Shown here piece after piece: positions 23,633 to 37,162 of a stretch of DNA of 64,000 nt. Made by a program: the position numbers and the translations under genes. Source of the stretch: Epiperipatus broadwayi (Eukaryota > Onychophora > Udeonychophora > Euonychophora > Peripatidae). The notes beneath the pieces were generated by a model. The model saw only the letters and a list, made by a program, of their open reading frames with translations. It searched no databases and was not told the DNA's origin. The stretch's first letter is position 1. Each line of letters begins with the position of its first letter. Location of the stretch: NCBI GenBank assembly GCA_028023455.1, contig JAQFVV010000181.1, positions 74,501 through 138,500 on the forward strand, in the 5' to 3' direction.

Positions 23633-25217
23633 ATATATACTGAGCACAACAGTAGTAAGACATGATTTAATATAAAGATTAAATATTACCAGAACTTCTT
23701 TTGAAATCTCTTCTGTGCTTCTTTATATTCCTACTTTTATTAAAATAAACAAACACAATTACTTTCTTTCTCTCCAAGCAAATGTGAGTCAAAAACTATT
23801 TTTTCATTTCAATATATAGTTTAAGAGTAAAATTGGAAAAGTGTCCTGAGATAAAACAGAACTATAATTATCAGATTCTTCAGTAACTAAATTAAAAAGT
23901 ATATATTTAATGCTAGCTTGCTCAAGATAAAGAAACAAATTACCGAAATTTTGTTTTTATTTTAGCACATTAAATCTAAATTTCAAATTATTTTTCCAAA
24001 AAAATTATAATAATTGTTAATAAAATGTTAAAAAAAATATTTTAATTTTAAAATTTCAATAATAATATAGAAAAGTCAGTATTACATGAAATATTACTAA
24101 TTTATGTTTTTAATTAAGCTGCACATTTTATAAAAATATATTAGCATCTCAGGTAGTTTTTCAGACATAATGCTGTTAATGTTTTTTCTTTTAATTAGAA
24201 TTTTAAACACTTTTTACACCAATTAAGCTTTAAAAAATATTTGATGCTGTAAAATCCTATTTACAGTAAATTTTATTTAATTTTGTATAGGAAAATGTCA
24301 ATTACAAATTTTAAAACCAGATTATTAAACTAAAAACTTTAATGTACCTTCATTCACCTTATAGAAAATTAAATATACATATATATTTAAGGAACAAAAA
24401 AAATGATCATATAATTGTTGTAAATATTATTGATAGACAATTAATTATTGTATATGTATAAAATTTATAATCAAATTTCATAATATAACTTTTAAAAAAA
24501 ATACAATTTTAATCCCAAACTGGATTTAATTTTAAAATATGTATTCTGAAAAAAAAAAGTAATTATTAATATTATGTGCTACTGTTAGAGAAATGTAAAT
24601 TAAATGAAACAACTAAAACATATAATTCTTGCAGGAAAAATATAAGATCGTAAACTTATTTTACACTTTATGGACCTGTTGATTATCAGCTTATCAGTGT
24701 TGTAATTAAATCTATAGTGAAAATATTGTGATATTTGACATTTCACAAGATACTGAAGCATAATTAGTGATTAAAAACAATATATTTAATTAGGAATGTT
24801 TAGTAGAGAACTGAATTGCAATGATACAATTTGGAATTAAATATCACTGAAATCTGTTATTGCCTCTTCTGATATTAGTTCTTAAGCAATATACTATTAT
24901 TTTTATTTTTAATTCACACTACAGAGAATATATTAGTAATATTATTTACTATTGTTATGATATATTTTATAGTTATTTTTTATGTAAGACAACTTTCTAG
25001 AGAAATTTAAAATATTATTTGCACACTGTCAAGAAAAATTTTCTTTTACATTCTCACACTTACAAAAACTAGCTTTCTATATTTAAGTTTATATAAGAAC
25101 TTGAGATTGAAGTAAAAAAGGATTTCTTTTTACTTCAAGAAAAAAACTTTAATAAAGAAGTTATTATAGGTTAATGGAAAAACTTACTTAGCCTCAAGGA
25201 TTGACAATTACTAGGAA
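23633..25217. other. AT-rich DNA, nothing recognised
   Basis: No open frame or repeat family recognised. Confidence 0.5.
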
Positions 25218-25270
25218 TTGATACTTTCTTGTCAACATCAAAAATTAAAGGTTATCTCTGTTTGCATGGA

Positions 25271-25282
25271 TATAATCTCATT

Positions 25283-25373
<91 letters not shown>
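25271..25373. repeat. (TA)n followed by (TG)n
   Basis: About 75 bases TA with one interruption, then about 15 TG units, lying directly before the RTE remnant. Confidence 0.97.
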
Positions 25374-25376
<3 letters not shown>

Positions 25377-25381
<5 letters not shown>

Positions 25382-26300
25382 TAAAGTGAACATTGAGAAG
25401 GATATAATACAGGGTGACTCCATATCTCCAAAACTTTTTACAGCAATGCTGCAAGAAATATTTTGTGGAATTAAAATGGTAAATTAAAGGAGTGAAAGTA
25501 AATGGAGATTGTTTAAGTCATTTATATTTTTTAGATTATGTAGTTGTTTTTAAAAATACTGCTTTAGAGCTTCAGGATCTGTTGCAGGAGTTATCAGATG
25601 AAAGTAGGAAAGTAGGACTAAAGATAAATGTCAAAAAGACTAAATGTTTAATGGATTTTCTCAAAATATAAAAATAAAGATTGATTATTATGAGTTAAAA
25701 GAAGTTAACAGCTACAAATACTTTGGTCAGATTATTAATACAGAAGGAAACATAATGGATAAAATTAATCATACAATTAAGTTTGGTTGGAGTGTTTTTG
25801 GTAGAAATAACTTGATATTAAAAGGAAATATGTCTATGTGTTTGAAAAAGAAGTTTTTAATAAATGTGTTTTACCAGTTCTTACTTATGGATCTGAGACT
25901 TGGACACTTAATACAAGAGCAATAAGAGACTTCAGACCTTTCAAAGAAGTATGAAGAGATGCGTGTTAGGAGGAACAGGTAGAGATTGAAAATGCAATAT
26001 ATGGGTAAGAGAACAAACAGGTGTTAGTAACTTCATTAAAAAAATTAAAAGACTGAAGTGGAGTTGGGCTGGACATATTGCTAGAAAAGATGATATTAGA
26101 TAAATAATTGAAATTTTAAACTGGATTCCAAGAGATTGTAAAAGACACAGAAAGAGACCACATGTCAGATGGATGAATGAAATAAGAAAGTGTGGAGGGG
26201 TAAGGTGGAGAAGAGAAGCTAAAGATCACAGAAGTTGGATTCAACTTGGAGAGACCTTCATCCTGCATTGGATTGATAATGGTTGATGATGATATATATT
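25377..26300 (+). pseudogene. RTE-type LINE reverse transcriptase, 5'-truncated and decayed
   Basis: In shifting frames the strand reads IIQGDSISPKLFTAMLQEIF; LYFLDYVVVFKNTALELQDL, where the usual FADD has become LDYV so one catalytic Asp is lost; SDESRKVGLKINVKKTKCL; SYKYFGQIINTEGNI; WSVFGRNNLILKGN; and later LKWSWAGHIARKDD with KRHRKRPHVRWMNEIRKC. This order is that of RTE/BovB-like RT and its C-terminal tail. It ends at a TGATGATGATA-like 3' tail. Two shorter minus-strand copies of the same 3' end lie at 57.6 and 61.7 kb. Confidence 0.85.
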
Positions 26301-27298
26301 GTACTGTTGCTTAAAAGAAATCTACCTTAAAGTCTCTCCAGCTAATTATTGATAAATATAACTATAGTCCAGTTATGTAAACAATGACCATTAAAGATGA
26401 ATACTGTTATGACTAGCTCAAAATACACTTCTAACATGTAATATCTACCAAAATCAATATTTCATCATAATTAAATATAATAAACTAACCAAGATTAAAT
26501 ATAATAATAATTATAACAATAACAAATAATTCAAGTTCAAATTAATTACTCATCTCATATGTTTTACTAATAATTTTAACTACAACTAGCTGATAAACTA
26601 TAATTAATGAATGATTCAATTAAAATACTAATTCAATTATGAAATTATTCACATGAGACATTCAGCAAGGTACAATGGCTTCGCATTGAAGGTACATCCC
26701 AAAAGATACATACATAATGGCATAAGAATATTTCCCCTACTTATTTGATATAACAAACTAACACATAATACTCTCACATCTTCAAACATGCCTAGCATAA
26801 TCCTAACTTATAATTTATCAAATTTATTATGAAAAAACAATAAATTAATTATTATTCCTTTAATAAAATAATATTAAAATCTAATATTAACTGATAATTT
26901 TTATTCATCATCATTTTATATAATTTTATAATTATATAATATCTCGGGTTCATTTCTAACAATAATAGTAGACAAGTTAATACCGTGTAATTAAATATAA
27001 TAAGGAATTTTGCATGTATTTAATTAACTACCCTCACAAAAGCAACAACAAACAATTAGAATATTTTAATGACTCTTGACATCACACATCTATTTGTTTA
27101 TAAACACTCCTCAATAAAACATAAGTACAATCATTTCTTGTAAAACATTATGTAATCTTTTGTTTCTTTTATGTGACATTCATATAAAATATTATACTCT
27201 TAATATAATGGCAATATTAAATATCTCATATTGGCATTGGGTCATTTTAAATAATAATACTAATAATTATGATAATATATTTTTATTAATTAATCATG

Positions 27299-27301
<3 letters not shown>
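26301..27301. other. AT-rich DNA, nothing recognised
   Basis: No features seen. Confidence 0.5.

Positions 27302-27346
<45 letters not shown>
27302..27346. repeat. (AAT)n microsatellite
   Basis: About 15 AAT units. The Asn-rich frame at 27296 is not a gene. Confidence 0.95.
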
Positions 27347-27347
<1 letters not shown>

Positions 27348-30300
27348 TTTCAAATAATATTTTCGAAACCATGTGCAAACAAATAATGTTTCAAACCATT
27401 AATCTTTATAGATCGTGTGTCTGGATAGAAGAATCAAAGAAAAACACTCAAACAAAATCAAACTCTCAAAATAATATAAATTTTAAAACATTAACAATTT
27501 TATTATAATTTAACAACATTATGCTCATATCACAATAAATTGATAAAACTTGTAAATATTTACAATCTAAATAACATAAAAATTAAAATATTTACACAAT
27601 AATGTATCATAAATAAATAAACATAAAAGATAGCCTTCATTCCGACTATCTAATATGGAAAATAAATCATACAGTATAACAGTGATATATTATTTTTATC
27701 AACAGGGCAATAATATTCTATTGTGACTTTGATGAGAAGCCAATGATGATAAAAAATATAATTTATTAAATTAATACTATGTTTTATAATATTTAAAAAT
27801 ATATATATTTATAATTATGCAATGCTTATTACTATTGGTTTGAATTAAAACACACACTTATTTAAACGTAGCATATAATGTAAGACTCAAAATTATTAAC
27901 CACTTCTTTTGCATTTCAGTAAAGAATTTACCTTAACCTTTTGATATATTCTAATATTTCAATGCAAGAAATTTTAAAATAAAGAAAAATAAAGTTATGC
28001 CTTCCTTTGTAAAATTAATTACTTATAAAAAACATTTAAAATATAATCTCATAACTTTTCTTTATTTTTATAAATTCACCCTTCTTATAGCAAATTTAAA
28101 CTATATTAATAAAGTATACTGCTTGATATATTTTATATTCTATTTATTTTCATACTTACATCCATTATAGCATTCAAATATCATTTTTACATCTCTATCT
28201 CTCTCTCACAATCCAACCAAAATATACATTTATAGTTGAGTTTAATGATCTCTAATATTTACAACATTTATAAGAATATCAAATCATTCCTCTCCCATTT
28301 TTATTATAACAAACAATAAATCATTCAGCATCACTTGTGATAAAAAAATTTTATCACATCTTGCCTTCACAAAAATTTCCAACTTTCAACAGTTTATCCA
28401 TTATTCTATCCATCTTTAAGGAACTATTATTTACAATGTAATACCAATGGTGATTGATAGTGATTATAGTGAGGTATATGAATGCAATAATAATAACTCA
28501 AATGAATAAGAAAAACATTATCATGGTTATAGTGCTTAAGGTTCATTTTATCATGCATCTTAAATTTAGGTCATGGCTTCTATCTCAGCTCTTACTGACT
28601 ATAAAAGAATGCAACTGTCCATGGAAAAATGACTATACAGTCCTTTGTTATATGTTAAAATTTTTAAATTATGACAATATAATTTACATATAATATCCTT
28701 TTAAAAATATCCCTAACACCTAGGATTTCATTTAATAACTACTTTCATAACCACCATCATATATCATCCACACACTGAATAATTCTGCTAACATTGCAAA
28801 GAAATACAAGTCACACTACAAAAATAATCCCCAAACTACTTTTCTGAAAGACAACAAAGATCTAATATTCACTTTAAGAAGGTTCAGAATATTTCATGCA
28901 CAAATGGTTTTGATAAATTATTCATTAGTATCATACATTTATTCATTTACTATAGCATTATATAATTTAGAGATCAATACTTTCACATCGCTATATCTCA
29001 ACAGATGTCATCAATAACAATAATATATTAACAACTCAATCAAATTGTAAAATATATGCATATTCAAGAATTCATGGGGAAAATATTTAAAATACCTTTA
29101 GATATTTTATAAGGCATTCTCCTACATTAACTTTTCCTTTATAAAATAGATAATACACTAATAGTCATGAATGATTCATTTAACTTTTAAATATTCAATC
29201 AATATGACAAATAACTATAAAGTATTATTTTTAAAATGTTTTAAAAAATGTTATTAAAAATGCAATATAAACAAATAATATGTTACTATAATTTTAACAA
29301 TTATTAGAATTATAAACCACAGTCTTTCTTTTCTCGATTGTGCAATATTAAATAATCTATAAGCATTTTATTACCTGTCAGAAAATTAATTTCTGAAACC
29401 TATTTTTATTTATTTATTTAAAAAAACTAAACTATCTTAATATTAAATGGAGAACATATTTATAATAAACATGTTGATTAAACATTATTAAAAAATATTA
29501 TCATTGATATAATATAAAAAAATTTAAAATTACTAAAGTCTCTATTTGTTTCCATTCTCCTAGTGTCTTGCCTTTTTACCTCCATTGCTAAGATACTAGG
29601 GAAAGTTCTGAATAAAAATGGCTCTCTCCTCCTGTTGATGTTCAACAATTGCATAAAATATAAAACTAAATCCTGAAAAATCCTGGTAAAATATTGTTCA
29701 TTAATATTAGATAAATATATTATTCAGTCCATTTTCTAAATATTTATCAAGATAACTAGTATTTCCATGTGAAAAAACATTTATGAACCCATTTTTATAT
29801 TTAACAGTATATTCTTTACATACATATGATTTTCATATTAATTCCAACTTTTTAACATCAAATTATATCATGATATTAATATTTCCATTGATAAGCATTT
29901 ATAAAATATTTTATAACATGATTTGTTTATTTGTTAATTATGAAGTAAATGACTGTCATCTTTATTTTTTTCAAAAACAAAAATATATATTTGCATTCAT
30001 TACAGATAGATACTTTTAAAAAAATCTAAGCCTTTTTCTCCCTCTAAAATGTGCACAGTTCAATCAGTTATTTTATGAAAAATTACAGCTTTTCTGTCCA
30101 TTTACTAATAATATAATGCTAATCTTCAAAAATATATCACATTATAGTCCACTTTATTTTAAAGAAAGAAAGTCATTTAAAAACATATCATTCATTTATT
30201 GATTTTTGTAATAAATAAATATTTTTCTAACATATAAATTTAAAAGTCACTTTCTTTCAATTTTGCAACATCTCATTTGCAAGTATATAATCCATTCAAA

Positions 30301-30416
30301 TTGTTCTTTTAAGTTAAAATAGAAATAAAGCATTTTATTCACATTTATATACTGATAAATTATATTCTCACTTCAAAAAAAATATTCTCTCACCCAGATT
30401 TTAATTCAGGTGCATA
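27347..30416. other. AT-rich DNA, nothing recognised
   Basis: Frames at 28454-28693 and 29783-30019 are of random AT-rich composition and have no domain. Confidence 0.5.
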
Positions 30417-30419
30417 ATA

Positions 30420-30770
30420 TTAATTTATCCTTCTTTTGTAATTCATACAATTATTTGAATAACTCTTAACAAATATTCTTTTCATACTTGTTAGCTTAAA
30501 CTTTCTTGAAAGATTATACTTATCACAGGTAAATAAAGTTATTAGAAAAGAACGTTCATTCATTCTAAATATATTAAATGTATTAAATTCAAAATCTTTA
30601 CACATCTCCAAATCTTCTCTGAACTTATGATTTACTTTTTCTTGGCATTTCATACACATTTTACCAACACTTTGATGATTACTATCAGTTTTTATAAAAT
30701 TATCGCAGTTCCTAATTAAATTTTGAAGTAAAATTTTGCTGATAGGAAATAACTTATTTTTATTCAGACA
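30420..30770 (-). other. Possible ZAD-like zinc-finger fragment
   Basis: The minus strand is open from about 30770 to 30420. The first part reads FPISKILLQNLIRNCDNF and then SVGKMCMKCQEKVNHKFRED, LEMCKDFEFNTF. The pattern I-x-x-C-x-(N/F), a charged turn, then (I/M)C-x-x-C-x-x-K-(V/L)-x-x-x-F-(x)4-(x)C resembles the second half of a ZAD domain, the dimerising N-terminal domain of many arthropod C2H2 zinc-finger proteins. The first C-x-x-C pair expected upstream is not visible, because a stop lies there. No C2H2 fingers follow. It may be a decayed fragment, an exon, or coincidence. Confidence 0.2.
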
Positions 30771-30799
30771 TTATTTTAAACTTGTTACTTAAAATTATA

Positions 30800-33410
30800 C
30801 TTTTAAAACTTTTAAATAGAAAATAATATATTTTATAAATACTTACAACTTTTAAATAATTAGACAAAAATATTATTAAAATAAATTTCAGTTACTAATA
30901 TCATCACTATACTACAGAACACTGTCTAGACTTGTCAAACAGCTCTTTTTATACTGATTTGATATAGTAATCTCATTAGTTAATTCAGCTTCTAAACATA
31001 TACTAATTTACATAAAAATTAAATGTCATCTCTAAAAAAATAAGTTTTAAAACTATAACTCATCATTTAAATATTATATCAGAATTATTTAAGATTTCTA
31101 AAATATTGGATACCCTTATTAAAACAATTTAAATAAATTTTATAACTTTAAAATATTAATTTTTAAGCAAAATATTATTGAAACAATACAGTATCTTTAA
31201 TTATTATTTTCAAATAAAATTTACACATATTAATTTGCAACATTTAAATGTTTCTAATTTTATTAAAAAACTAGAAATCAAAGTTTTTGTCTATAAACAC
31301 AAAAGGTCAGAGTCTAACCCAAACATTTTTAAGACGTGATACTTTCAGAACCTTCTACAATAATATTAAATTATTTATTATTTTAGATAATAACTTAAAC
31401 AAATAATTATTTAAAACATGTTAAATACATTATCTAATATTTAATATTGTTTTACTACTGTATCAGTTAAATATAACAAACAAATTTATTTTATCTTTTA
31501 AATGATATGCTATATTGCTTTTATCATCTAAACTGCACTAAAATATTTAAAATTCCTTTACAAACTTCTATTTAATAAGTTTGAACCTATTCTACTTATA
31601 AAATCACTATAACATAATATAAATTAAAATAAATTTATTTATTTTTAAATCTGGATATATTTTAAACTCTATTTAAAATGATAGTACTAAGTACATAGCT
31701 AACAATGCCTGTCAGATCTCTAGAAGACATTGAGCAGTACATAGTTTGAGGTATGAATCATCTTTGACTATAAATATTATGTTAGAAAATCATGTTAGAT
31801 GGGTGGATGAATTAATTATGATAATGAGTTAAGAAGAAATGAGAATGAAAAAATAAAAAAAAGATCCAGATGAAATATGATAACAATGCTGATGATGAAG
31901 AATAAGATCCTGAATTATAAAACTAATATTGCTTTAAATGACAGTAAGATAAAAATAAAACAAAGTATGGATTCTAATCTTGACTAAAGCAAACTATTAA
32001 CCACAAAGTTAAAATAAAAACAAAACAACACTCTCCATATAGTAGTGCCATCTTGTGCTAACAAGAGCAATCAATGGATGCCAGATCAATGGATGAGATA
32101 GTGATCATGTGATGTAAAGTTAAAATAAACTATATGTTTTAAAAAAATTATAATATAATATAATTGTTGGGTTCAATGTTTATCAAGCCCTATTTAAATG
32201 TTCAGTTATATAAAATTTTGAATTGTAATTGGTAATAATGAAAAAAAATATTCAATATTAAATAGGTGTATTATAGCAGTATTGTGTCATCATAGTTGCC
32301 AAATTTTATTATAAAAATAAATATATATTGTCAATAAATCTCCTGAGAGTGATAAAGTCTTAGACCGTTCAAGATATGCTAAACCTTTTGTCCAGTTGTG
32401 TGTGAGATTTTATAAGAAGTCTGTCAGATGAACTAATGTTCGATAGTATCAAAAATATAATAATTTATTAGTGTCATTGTTAATTTAACATAAATATTGT
32501 TATATTATTATTATTAAAAGTAATTCAAAAAATTTAAGATAATAACTATTTTAACCTGATCTTTATAATTAATTCTTAAGCATATTTTATTGTGATTTAA
32601 AATAATTTTAAATAGTTTAATTACTTATCACTTATGCTTATAGATGGAATATTATTAATTATAAGTTAATGTATGTATATATAATGATTTAATTGGTTTG
32701 TTGCTTTGTACAATAATTCTTTCTGGTAAAAGTTCATAAATAGGAGAACAATAAGCAGGATACAGAAAGAAAAGAGAGAACAAAAAAAAGAACAAGAGAG
32801 AAACAATAACAACATCTAAAATAGTGTAATTTCAAAATTGTCAAAGTAAAATTTTGAATTGGATTGAAAATGAAATTTAATTTTTTTTAATGTGCAAGTA
32901 ATGGAGTAGAGGATCCATTTGACCTACTACATGATAATACCATTCTGTTGATTCATAATCATTAAGGTTCACATATAAAGCTGGTAGACATCCTGGAAAT
33001 GAAATATCCCACTAAAAATGGATTTCAAATATACACAAAACAAGAAGTTCATAAGCTTAAAGATTGGTTCTATATTTTACATGTTTTAATTATAATATTT
33101 AGTGTATGCATTATAAAGATACTTATAAATTATTTTGGATAGCAAGAGGAAGGAAAATAAAATTATTTGTGTTTTCAGCCAAATGAATTTAAAATAAGCA
33201 GAATTATATAATTAGATACTCAATGTTTTTTATTGCTGTTTAAATTTATAAGGCACAACATGTTCCAAACTAGTATAAAATATAATACTAAAGCTAAGTT
33301 CAAATGTCACAATTCAAGTATGCTATATTAATTCAATTATGTATAGAAGATAAAATTTAAAAGCAAAAAGAAAATTATTATATTGCAATTGAATAAAAAT
33401 ATTGTAATAA
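30800..33410. other. AT-rich DNA with one family F fragment
   Basis: Only a family F fragment (32027-32115) was recognised. No gene. Confidence 0.5.
32027..32115 (+). repeat. Family F fragment
   Basis: Contains acactctccatatagtagtg, caatcaatggatgccag and gatagtgatcatgtgatg in the order seen in other family F copies. Lacks the inverted arms. Confidence 0.65.
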
Positions 33411-33546
33411 CTTATACCTAACCAAGCAAGCATTGGTGGTCGAAAGGTCAGTGACATCTGCTTTACAAGCAGTTGTCCTGGGTTAGTGGGTTCACTTCCC
33501 GGCTGATGCTATGACACATGAGAAAAAAAACTTATACCTAACCAAG
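33411..33546 (+). mobile_element. Complete tRNA-derived SINE with 16-bp target duplication
   Basis: The body is 33427-33530. A perfect direct repeat, cttatacctaaccaag, flanks it at 33411-33426 and 33531-33546. The head folds as a class II tRNA. A 7-base acceptor stem pairs caagCATTGG-type 5' sequence (GCATTGG) with CTGATGC when GU pairs are allowed. There is a TGGTCGAAAGGTC D-arm, a CTGC/GCAG anticodon-type stem, a long variable arm and a GGGTTCACTTCCC T-arm. A short tail TATGACACATGAG and an A-run of 8 follow. Length is only about 104 bases. It is probably RNA polymerase III-transcribed and mobilised by a LINE in trans. Confidence 0.93.
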
Positions 33547-35367
33547 AAAATAATATAAATGAATACACTGAATTAAAAGTGTATAGAATATTTATTGAGA
33601 CTTTTAATATAAAATATTCTCAGTATTGCTGAAAACTCATGTAGATGCAAATTTTAAAAAAAATGCTACCTTGAAAATTTGTTACAAACAGAATTGATAC
33701 ATTTTTCTTTTGTAAGCTGAATTGTAGCATTTCATCAAAAGTGATTTAAATGCCAACCTAAATTTTGATTTATGAATTATTACGAGAATTATATTCTATA
33801 TTGATTTCCAATGTATTAATCCTTGAATAGCACCATTAATCAATAAAATATAAGGAATATAGATATGTTATGAAAATAAGTATAAAGGTTTGTCTTCAAC
33901 TTCATTTAGCTTCAGGTATAACAATGTGCAGCTGTTTATCAAATGAAACTATGATTGTAAAATTTTGTATTTTTTTTTTAGTTATACAAGAACAAATGAG
34001 AAACTAAAATTTTATTAATAATTTTATTATTAATGATATAATATGTTTTGTCTATGATATGATATAAAAAAAGTTTGTATAAAACAAAAATCAAACTCGC
34101 GATAGATCCAAATTTAATCAAATATAAAAAATAGAATCTTATTTATTATAAATTTTGGTCATATTTAAAATATGAACATAGATAATAAATTATTACAACT
34201 TATTCTTGATATTTTTCTTTATAGGATAAAAGGGAACAATTGTTGAATCATAATGATAAATAAATAGTATATAACTTTGTCAATTTAAGTATTTTCAACA
34301 TGATATATTAATATGTATAATATGTGACTAATTAATAGTTACTGATAGCTATAGTTATGGATCATTCTCAAATTGATAATTAATAATTATAAATTTTATG
34401 TATCAAGTAGTACTCCATATTGTTTTGCTAGTGTCTTATATATTTGTGGTATGTTAGATTAGTACTACATTTATCTGTTGTCATAGCAAATAGTTATAAT
34501 GACAGGTATATATCATTTTGGAATATGTATTAGATCCATGCCACATCACATCACTTATTCTCTTTCCCTGAGTGATGATATAAAATGACCATCATGTGTA
34601 AATTATGAACAATGATTATTAAACTTTGAGAAAATTAAGGCCATATTTTGGAATATATTGAGCTAGTTATTGAATAAGGGACTAACCACCTCTTTTTATC
34701 ATATCCCTAAAGGTGCTCCAGAAGTGACACTGGGATTTCAGACCATATGCAGTCACAAGACAGTCATAGTCTAGGTTGATTATTTTGTTCTTTGCTTTAG
34801 CTCAACCCCACTATATCTTTAAATATATATGTTTTATTATGCATCATATTCCTATGTTTAATGGTTATGTATGGATAACAATAGAATCGTTTACAAAGTA
34901 TGTATTTGCAGATGTATTTTGTACTTAGCACTAAGCAAAATGATGATAAACGATAATATTAGTTAAAAGTTATTTTTATAGCAGATTGTTACTTGTTATA
35001 CAACCATTCAAGATGATCCCATCTATATCATTAAGCTATATTACCTATCATTTATACCAAAGTTATATTAAAATGCTAATAATTTATTTAGTCTTAAAAA
35101 AGCAAAAGTTGTTTTTAAAATGCTTTTATTATATTAATATAGAAGTATAATGAGTCTAAAGTAAATTCAAGTTATATAATAAATTGCAATAATAATAAAT
35201 AAAAGGGTAATGACTTATTAAAGTAGTAAATAGATCCTGAGAGATCTTACCTTAATTATAAATGATGTTATTAAATCTTGTTATATGTAAATTTCTACCA
35301 TATTTGTTTACGATTATATATGTTTTCTTATTATCCCTAATGTATTCATAAAATTTATAAATAATGT
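33547..35367. other. AT-rich DNA, nothing recognised
   Basis: No features seen. Confidence 0.5.
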
Positions 35368-35800
35368 AAATATTAATTCTTATTTAGCGCGATGTCAGCA
35401 CCTAATACTTTTATAAGGCTAAAACCTTAGTACATGCACCTTGAGTGCTTAATTTTAGTAAGAGAGACCTCTACAAATCATAACGTGAGATTTGACTTTA
35501 TAAAGATAAGAGGGACCCCTTCTTATCTCTAACCTATTTTTTCCTAATTATATAGGCAAATCTAAAGCATTTTCATATGGGAGCATTAAGCTACTAAATT
35601 CTTCACTGATTAAGTTCACTATTTCTATTAAACATTAACATTCACGAAATCTTTCGATTTACAACGAGTGAATAATTAGATATTAAATTTAGAAATATTT
35701 TGAATCAATTTAAAGTTGTAAATATGAATTCTTATTAAGTGCGATGTCAGCACGTAAGCACTCAATGTGCATGTACTAAGGTTTTAGCCTTAAATAATGT
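35368..35800. repeat. Fold-back with nested direct and inverted repeats
   Basis: aattcttatttagcgcgatgtcagcac-type blocks at about 35376 and 35726 are direct repeats. In between, taaggctaaaaccttagtac with tgcaccttgagtgctta (35417-35453) recurs inverted at about 35753-35790. The aaggct..agcct motif plus acatgc also begins both arms of the 59.4-kb fold-back, so the two may be one family. No ORF. Confidence 0.6.
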
Positions 35801-37140
35801 AAATTAATTTTGTTTTAAAATATATTTAGTGGCCTGTGGCCTTATTGCTAATTACCATCCATACTGTTATTGCTATTGCTATCAAGATATTAATTTTATT
35901 GTCATAGAGTCATCATCAGTCAATATAATAGATTTTATTGTGCTGTTAGCATATCAAAATAAATTTTGTTAAGCTTTTACATTTAAAGTATTTAAATCTT
36001 CCTCTCTTATTAATCAAAACTCTGTTGATCTGAAGTACATATATTATTTTAAATAATATTTTAAAGAGAAAACATTTAGCTTTCGGAATAATCTGTTTAT
36101 CTGAAGCATTAGATATATCATTCACTAACCTTGATCATATTGCCTATAGTTATTTAATAAAATATAATTTGTAAACTATTGTGTTTGCTTTATTAAGAAT
36201 TTATTTGTACTTCATAAAGGTTAAAGTTCATATTATTGCTAGTATTGGGATTGCAAAATATTCTTTATTCATTCTATTTTGTTTTATGAGCTATCTTTGT
36301 TTCTTATATTTGGGTAGTGGCAAAATAACACTCACTGACCCAAATATATCATTTAAAATAGTAATATTTAAATTATTTAAACCTTGAGAAAAAAAATTAC
36401 TAGTTAGCAGCTTCGAATTTATGGTAATTTTTTATGTCTGCAGTTATTTATGATACTTTGCCTTGATCTTTACTTTTATTGTTTAGTTGAGTTTGCATAA
36501 TTCTAAGATGTAAATTTCTTCTCCAGTTTTAAAACTTATAGTTTATTTTAAGTTCATGATTAGATATTTTGTTTTAGTCATGCTTAGAATCCATACATTG
36601 TTTTATTTTTACCTTATAATCATTTAACACAATATTAGTTTTATAGTTCAGGATATCATTCTTCATCAACATTGTTCTCATATTTCATCTGGATCTTTCT
36701 TTCTTTTATTTATTTATTTTCATTTATCTTAACTCATTATCATAATTGATATATCCTTTATTGGCTTATATTCTACCATCACCCTGATACATTTTCTTTC
36801 TTTTTTCCTCACTCTTAAGCTTGTTCATTTTTCACTATTTAATTATTATTTGTTTTCATCATCCATTTAGTCACCTACATCCTAATTCATTTAACATCTA
36901 ATTCATAATTTGAATTCCATATTCATTTTATAGACCTGATCATTAACTATTTATTGGTTTTTCATACTAAATTTATTTAGTAATATTTTGCTTATGGATT
37001 TTAAAGTTAGTTTAATCAATGTTGACACTGGAAGTTATTATCTTCAGGAACACTTTGTGACCTTCCTTAGATCTATTGATTCACACTAGTCCAGTTGATT
37101 TTAAGATAGTAATATTTTATTTTAACATTATTTTCATGTA
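35801..37140. other. AT-rich DNA, no gene
   Basis: The frame at 36181-36387 has no domain. No RT sequence was seen upstream of the PLE endonuclease. Confidence 0.5.
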
Positions 37141-37162
37141 CTTATTCTTATTATTCATATAG

